Part shown: one piece after another, positions 58,715 through 64,000 of the stretch
Layout of the letters: each line of letters starts with the position of its first letter
Position numbering within the stretch: position 1 is the stretch's first letter
Origin: Culex pipiens pallens
Taxonomy: Eukaryota > Arthropoda > Insecta > Diptera > Culicidae
DNA: 64,000 nt
Direction of reading: 5' to 3'
NCBI RefSeq assembly: GCF_016801865.2
Contig: NC_068938.1
Coordinates: 51,004,389 to 51,068,388, forward strand
Notes under the pieces: model-generated
What the model was told of the DNA's origin: nothing
Databases searched by the model: none
The model's input: the letters and a program-made list of their open reading frames with translations, nothing else
Made by a program: the position numbers and the translations under genes

Positions 58715-60600
58715 GAGAGCACTTTACAAATTTTTCCTTGTCTCCTGCTTTCGTGGAACTGTCACGCGAGAATGTTGCACCACTGTTGCCACATTTCATG
58801 CGAACTATTTAAGCTAGCACTTAGCCTCAGAAAATTTCAGTTTGTGCTCTAAATTGGGAGGAATTCGGTTCTAATGAAGATTGTTATAATGGTCACCGGA
58901 CAACCAGAATGATTTGGGGCAATGGGGTTGGGACCAATCTTGTAGGATATTGGCCACACCCGGAGTGGCCAGTGCCCTGGGGAAGGTTCTACCGGGGGGA
59001 CATTAATCGAACCATAATACTTGGGGCTATATTGGTATCAAAATTCATGGTTTTTGAAACTGTTAATGAAAATGGCCATTTTAACCGGATTGACCACACT
59101 CGGACTGGCCATTGCCTTGGAGGGAGGTCCTACGGGGGGGACATTTACCGAACTATACGACTAGGGGTAATATGGGTATGCTGATTGATACCCATATTGC
59201 ATGCAAGTCGCATGGTTCGATTAATGTCCCCCTGGTAGAACCTTCCCCAGGGCACTGGCCACTCCGGGTGTGGCCAATCCGGTCAAAATGGCCATTTTCA
59301 TTACCAGTTTCAAAAACCATGAATTTTGATACCCATATTGCCCCAAATCGTATGGTTCGAATAATGCCCCTCCGGTAGAACCTTTCCCAGGGCACTGGCC
59401 ACTACGGGTGTGGCCAATCCGGTCAAACTGGCCATGTTCATTACCAGTTTCAAAAACCTTGAATTTGGATACCCATATTACCCCAAGTCGTATGGATCGA
59501 TTAATGCCCCCCCCTGTAGAACCTTCCGCAGGGCACTGGCCACTCCGGGTGTGGCCAATTCAGTCAAAATGGCCATTTTCATTACCAGTATCAAAAACCA
59601 TGAATTTTAATACCCATATTGCCCCAAGTCGTATGGTTCGATTAATGTCCCCCCGGTAGAACCTTCCCCAGGGCACTGGCCACTCCGGGTGTGGCCAAAA
59701 TCCTACCAGATTGGTCCCAACCCCATTGCCCTAAATCATTCTGGTTTTCGGGTGACCGTCCAACAATCTTTATAAGAACAGAATTCCTCCCAAGTTGGTT
59801 CACAACCTGTGTCTATTAATGTGTGGATGTGTGTGTGTGAGTAATAAAATTACCACCGTGGATCCGTCTTTGACGAAACCTCGTAAGGTACTGAAATTTT
59901 CTGAGGCTGTGGCAACATGGTGCAAATTTTGACTTTTCTCTTGCTGTCGTGGAACTTTCACGCGAGAATGTTGCACCATGGTTGCCACATTTCATGCGAA
60001 CTATTTAAGCTAACAGATAGCCTCAGAAAATTTCAGTACCTTACGAGGTTTCGTCAAAGACGGATCCACAGTGGTAATTTTATTACTCAGACACACACAT
60101 CCACACATTGATAGACACAGGTTGTGAACCAACTTGGGAGGAATTCTGTTCTTATAAAGATTGTTGGACGGTTACCCGAAAACCAGAATGATTTAGGGCA
60201 ATGGGGTTGGGACCAATCTGGTAGGATTTTGGCCACACCCGGAGGGCCAGTGCTCTGGGGAAGGTTCTACCGGGGGGACATTCATCGAACCATGCGACTT
60301 GGGGCAATTTTGGTATCAAAATTCATGGTTTTTGATACTGGTAATGAAAATGGCCATTTTGGCAGGATTGGCCACACCCGGAGTGGCCAATGCCCTGAAG
60401 AAAGGTTCGACCGGGGTATTTTATCGAACCATGCGACTTGGGGCAATATTGGTATCAAAATTCATGGTTTTTGATACTGGTAATGAAAATTGCCATTTTG
60501 ACAGGATTGGCCACACCCGGAGTGTCCATTGCCCTAAGGGAATGTTCTACCGGGGACATTTATCGGACCATGCGACCTGGGGCAATGTCGTTTTTGAGAC
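58715..60600. mobile_element. Foldback complex with ~140-bp tandem units in three alternating orientations
   Basis: A perfect-looking dyad has its loop at 59926-59970. The left arm (about 59300-59925) and right arm (59971-about 60590) are reverse complements, including 'ccttacgaggtttcgtcaaa' and 'gaggaattctgttcttat'. A further copy of the right-arm sequence, with an internal deletion, lies at 58715-59182. Each arm carries units of about 140 bp ('gccacacccggagtggcc', 'ggttctaccggggggac', 'gtatcaaaattcatggttt'). No transposase-like frame. Confidence 0.75.
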
Positions 60601-60967
60601 TGGACATGAAATTTGAAATTTTTGGCAAAGAATTAAAAAATATAAATAACAATAGAATGATTTTTTAGAGTTTTGTACAAAGTTCTTTGTCTTATTGGTC
60701 ATGTAGAACATAACCACCTGCACCTTTTTTTTTAAATAAATTTGCACTTTTTAGTTGTTGACAATTTGTAATTCTTTTTCCACAAATCAGAAATAGACGT
60801 TACAGTTTCGGAAAAATGTTTTTGCCTTCCTCACTGAGGAAAGGCTATAAAATCACTCGTAAATTGAACTTCCTAAAAATACCTCTAAGATATACTTCAC
60901 GTATACATATCGACTCAGAATCATTTTCAGAACAAATATCTGTAGGTACACGATTTTCTTTCAACAC

Positions 60968-61686
60968 TAGGGTGCTCAGAAAAAAATGACCCCCTGCTCC
61001 ACAAGCAGGAAACGGTTTTTTGGGTTATTTTAAGCATCTGTGCAAATGTGGCAGTGCGTGGCCGAATGGTTACGCTGTCCGCTTTGTAAGCGGATGATTC
61101 TGGGTTCGATTCCCATCTGCTGCAACCTTCCATCGGATGAGGAAGTAAAATGTCGGTCCCGGCCTTGGTTGTTAGGCCGTTAAGTCATTCCAAGTGTAGG
61201 AGTCGTCTCCATGCCATAAGTACAAACAACACACCAAGCCAAGCCTACTCCGGTGGAATCGCTGGCGGCGGTTGGACTCGCAATCCAAAGGTCGTCAGTT
61301 CAAACACTGGGGTGGAAGGTTCCTTGGAGTAGAAAGAGGTTTGGGTGCTCTCCCCATTCAAGCCTTCGGATTCCTAGGTTCGAGCAGAAACTTGCAATAG
61401 AGACCACAAAAGACCCGGGGGTCGGTAATGTAGATGGTTTAATTTGATTTTTGCAAATTTTGAGCGTAATTGGTTGCGATTAACTCATTGATACCCGAGC
61501 CTGAAGTTGATGAAAAAAATGTTTTACATACAAAAATGAATGTTGACCGATTTTGACCATATGTTGACTGGTAAATGTTGACCGATTTTGCCCATATTTG
61601 GCCCAGAGTCCTAAAATAGCTCAAGTAACAATATTCAGCTTATGGAGTGAGGTTTTGAGAAAAAGTCCCATATTCTGGACACCCTA
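60968..61686 (+). mobile_element. TA-flanked MITE ('TAGGGTG' ends), itself interrupted by a SINE
   Basis: Starts TAGGGTGCTCAGAAAAAAAT and ends ATTCTGGACACCCTA, an imperfect TIR pair with TA at both borders. Without the SINE it is about 310 bp and colinear with 45724-46153 in opposite orientation. Confidence 0.75.
61041..61458 (+). mobile_element. Composite tRNA-Thr-headed SINE with 7-bp target-site duplication
   Basis: The SINE body 61048-61451 (404 bp) lies between TGCAAAT copies (61041-61047 and 61452-61458). The head has A box TGGCCGAATGG, loop TTTGTAA (UGU) and B box GGTTCGATTCC; the core 'atcggatgaggaagtaaaat' and second arm TTGGA-CTCGCAA-TCCAA follow. The related MITE copy near 46070 provides the unoccupied site ('tgtgtaaatattgagtg'). 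Confidence 0.92.
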
Positions 61687-61850
61687 TTCCACACAAATAT
61701 CTCAAAACTGGCTGAATCGATTTTGGCCGGGTTTGCCTTGTTATGACCGGTTTGGAGTCAAATGAGATCAATAAGAAAGTTATGCTATGAAAGTCTTTTT
61801 TTTTGTAGATACAAAAAAGGGTGATTTTTTGCACAACCTCAAAAGGCACC

Positions 61851-62519
61851 AGATGCAAAACGCCCGGTTGCCACTTTGCTTCAAATGAGAGTCTGCATGT
61901 TTTCTGGAAAAGTCTGTATCAGGTTTTTTATTCATAAACTTATTTTTATCAGGTCCTTTTAGGTGGTTTGGATTAAGAAACGTTAATTTTATTGAATTAG
62001 ACCGTTGCAATTTTTTTTACAAAGTTTATGTCATTTTTGGATAACTGCATATCGTCACTGGAAAAGTGTTCTTCATGTTGAACTAAACTTTTATCTTTAC
62101 AAAGCAAACTTGGTAATTTTGTGTTATTTCGTGTTTTTTTAAACAAATATTTCAGAGATGGTTTAGATCGTAGGTACAATGTACATTCTGATACATTTTT
62201 CACGAAAAAAAGCAATTTTGAATCTTTTATACAATTTTGGGGACTTTCCATGCAAAAATACTATCAAATGACGAATGGTTTAAATTATGGCATTTATGGT
62301 AATATTCATGATCGTTTTTCAGTGTTTTTCTTTGTATAACTCCTAATCAATTCCTACACTAGTGGTTGGTACTAGCAATAGTGACCGACAGCTAAAAAGT
62401 CAACGTTGTTTATTCCTTTGATGGTATTTTTGTACGGGCAGCGCCATGTATGAAAAGAAACTCTGAGCATAGTTTAATTGTTTCAACATGAAATTTGAAT
62501 CTAGGAATGCCAGATTTTT
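61851..62519. other. AT-rich spacer
   Basis: No gene or repeat recognised. Confidence 0.4.
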
Positions 62520-62939
62520 CAATGGAGCACCCGCAGTCGAGCAGAAAAAAGCAAAAACTGCTCGAATGGAAGTGCTCCATTGTCAGCCAGAGTAGAGATT
62601 TACCATTATCTGTGCTTGATTTTGACAGATTTCGACAGTTTTAACACATTTTGCCAATTTCGAACAAATTTTTGATTCAAATCAACAAGTCGACAAAAAT
62701 TTAAAAAAAATTAATAATTTATTTCAATGAAAATGTTGATTTACCCTTTCTGAGGCCGAAAATCAATGATACCATCAGATTTCCACAAGCTTTTGAATGG
62801 AGCACCCGCAAAATGACTGCGGGTTCTCCATTCATATTCATAATGGAGCATTTCCATTTGAGCAGTTTTTGCTTTTTTCTACAAAGTATTTCTTATGGAG
62901 CGAACTGTCAAAAACTGCTCGACTGCGGGTGCTCCATTG
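62520..62939. mobile_element. 420-bp element with perfect 25-bp TIRs
   Basis: CAATGGAGCACCCGCAGTCG... (62520-62544) is the exact reverse complement of 62915-62939. Subterminal copies of the same motif occur inside ('ggaagtgctccattg', 'gaatggagcacccgc', 'ctgcgggttctccattc'), like transposase-binding subterminal repeats. No coding capacity, so it would need a partner transposase. Confidence 0.85.
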
Positions 62940-62989
62940 TTAGATTTTAATCTGTCAGATTATTACGGATTTTTCTCGTTACTTGGTCA

Positions 62990-63715
62990 GGTTTTTTACA
63001 ATTTTGATCTGTCAACCCTGGTGTCACGAAATCTCGAGATTGGAAGGACTAAATTTGCGGTAAAGACTCTCAAGACATATCTCGTGCGCATGACGAAGTC
63101 TGATTTGAAAAATGTGTGTATTTTTTTCTAAAGTACAAAAATCAAAAACAGAATTGTTATCTTTCTTCCAAATGAACTTATGAAGGCATATTTTCGCTTC
63201 ATCATGTACATTGGATCGATTTAACGAGTCTTGACCAACATTATGAGTCGGTTTGCATAATGCAGTGTTGAGTTATCGTTGCATTCTTTTTTAAAACTGA
63301 AACTGACTTCAAATATGAAGCTAGATGTCGGCAATAGTACAACCAAACGGCTTCAAAATTATTTTGTTCATAGTTGAAAATGTTACCGGGACTCGTGGTG
63401 TAGGGGTAAGCGTAGTTCGGCAACAATCCAAAGGTCGTTAGTTCGAATCCCGGAGTGGATGGAAGCTAAGGTGTAAAAAGAGGTTTGCAATTGCCTCAAC
63501 AATTAAGCCTTTGGACACCTATTTTCGAGTAGGAATCTCGCAATCGAGCACGCCAAGGCAATGTTGTAGAGCGAATAATTTGAGTTTTTGATTTTTTTGT
63601 TGACAATGTAAATTTGAATGCACTGAAAATAAATTTTAAAAAAAAACTAAATGTGGGCTCATGCCAACCCTTGACATTTATGCCGATTTAAAAATATGAA
63701 ACCGCTTAATTAGTA
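62990..63715. mobile_element. Diverged relative of the 6353-8659 outer element, carrying a SINE
   Basis: Blocks 'acatatctcgtgcgcatgac' (about 63076) and 'tgtgggctcatgccaac', 'tatgccgatttaaaaatatg' (63652-63700) match the corresponding parts of 6590-6650 and 8605-8655. Termini are too diverged to fix exactly. Confidence 0.5.
63373..63609 (+). mobile_element. Shortened tRNA-derived SINE with fused head
   Basis: The insert 63384-63598 lies between GTTGAAAATGT and GTTGACAATGT (10 of 11 match). The Glu-type A box (cgtggtgtaggggtaagcg) runs directly into the anticodon and B-box half of the second tRNA-like unit ('aatccaaaggtcgttag', GTTCGAATCCC). The ~190 bp between the two units in 11897-12297 is absent. 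The 3' domain 'gtagagcgaataatttgag' is intact. Confidence 0.85.
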
Positions 63716-64000
63716 AACTATTTTTAACATAAAATTTAATAACTATTTTGCAAAATCGAAGAAAGGAAAAAAATACGAATCATCTCCAACTGTGAAACGG
63801 TACAACTGTTCGTGCGTTTCGTCGTGTAGCACCGAAACGCGATTAAATGTTTATCAGTGTGGAAATTATGTTCGTTCATATATTTCAATGAATAAAATTT
63901 ACATTAATCTCATCGGTGTCGTGACAGTCCCAGAGTGGCGGGTTGTTGGCCAGGAGTCTGCTTACTTGCAAGAGTCGAGCTGCTTCCGGGCGGTTCCCGC
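63716..64000. other. Window end, unassigned
   Basis: Contains 'aataaaatttacatt' followed by GC-rich sequence (63920-64000), possibly the end of an LTR or a host transcript. Not resolvable here. Confidence 0.3.

Larger units (their letters stand above)
60828..61850 (+). mobile_element. Minisatellite-type TIR element, 5' part, interrupted by a MITE
   Basis: Left end gccttcctcactgaggaaag followed by 'gctataaaatcactcg' matches 6688 and 15371. After 'gtacacgattttctttcaa' a MITE (60968-61686) intervenes, and the element resumes with 'ggctgaatcgattttggcc'. The minisatellite and right terminus are missing, so it is truncated. Confidence 0.65.

Noticed and set aside
61051..61125. Genuine tRNA-Thr gene
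   Set aside because: The acceptor stem is imperfect, and the sequence is the head of a SINE with target-site duplication and two further copies in the window. The same reasoning applies to 9822-9894, 12225-12297 and 45275-45350.

Overview
The window looks like intergenic or intronic DNA from a culicine mosquito, most likely Culex. I base this on a complete Juan-type (Jockey clade) non-LTR retrotransposon, composite tRNA-derived SINEs, many TA-flanked MITEs, AT-rich spacer DNA and the absence of bacterial gene organisation. Species assignment is inference from element content. The only long reading frames that read as real proteins are the two retrotransposon ORFs at 18988-23032 (minus). Two short exon-like segments (57848-57940 and 53087-53222, plus) and one glutamine-rich frame (18307-18612, minus) are the only hints of host coding sequence.

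Layout. 1-18 kb is a mosaic of nested TIR elements: a TIR element that carries a 164-167 bp minisatellite (1-383, 6688-7725, 15371-17343), foldback elements (4544-4723, 11408-11566, 12837-14619), TA-flanked MITEs, a LINE 3' fragment with a 24-bp target-site duplication (8947-9429), and SINEs at 9.5 and 11.9 kb. 18.77-23.25 kb is the intact Juan-type element between 12-bp target-site duplications. 25.4-45.0 kb is the dominant object: a 19.6-kb insertion bounded by an exact 24-bp direct repeat, made of about 162 copies of a 117-bp monomer in two opposed arms (about 29 and 133 copies), plus a 0.64-kb body ending in a (TTATGC)n tail. 45-64 kb returns to SINEs, MITEs, an 8-bp minisatellite (48442-49374), a 1.57-kb TIR element enclosing an exon-like segment (56896-58462), a 1.9-kb foldback complex (58715-60600) and a SINE nested in a MITE nested in the minisatellite-bearing TIR element (60828-61850).

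Most interesting system. The 117-bp monomer carries an arthropod-type Initiator (TCAGT) with a downstream promoter element (AGTCC) exactly at +28 to +32. The intact Juan-type element in the same window has the same arrangement (CAGT, then GGACA at +28 to +32). The outer end of each satellite arm starts within three bases of the Initiator. The order of monomer variants in the left arm is mirrored in the first ~26 monomers of the right arm. I therefore read the satellite as an amplified retrotransposon promoter, inserted by target-primed reverse transcription, partly inverted and expanded. All monomer variants were read by eye, so counts are approximate and no database comparison was possible.
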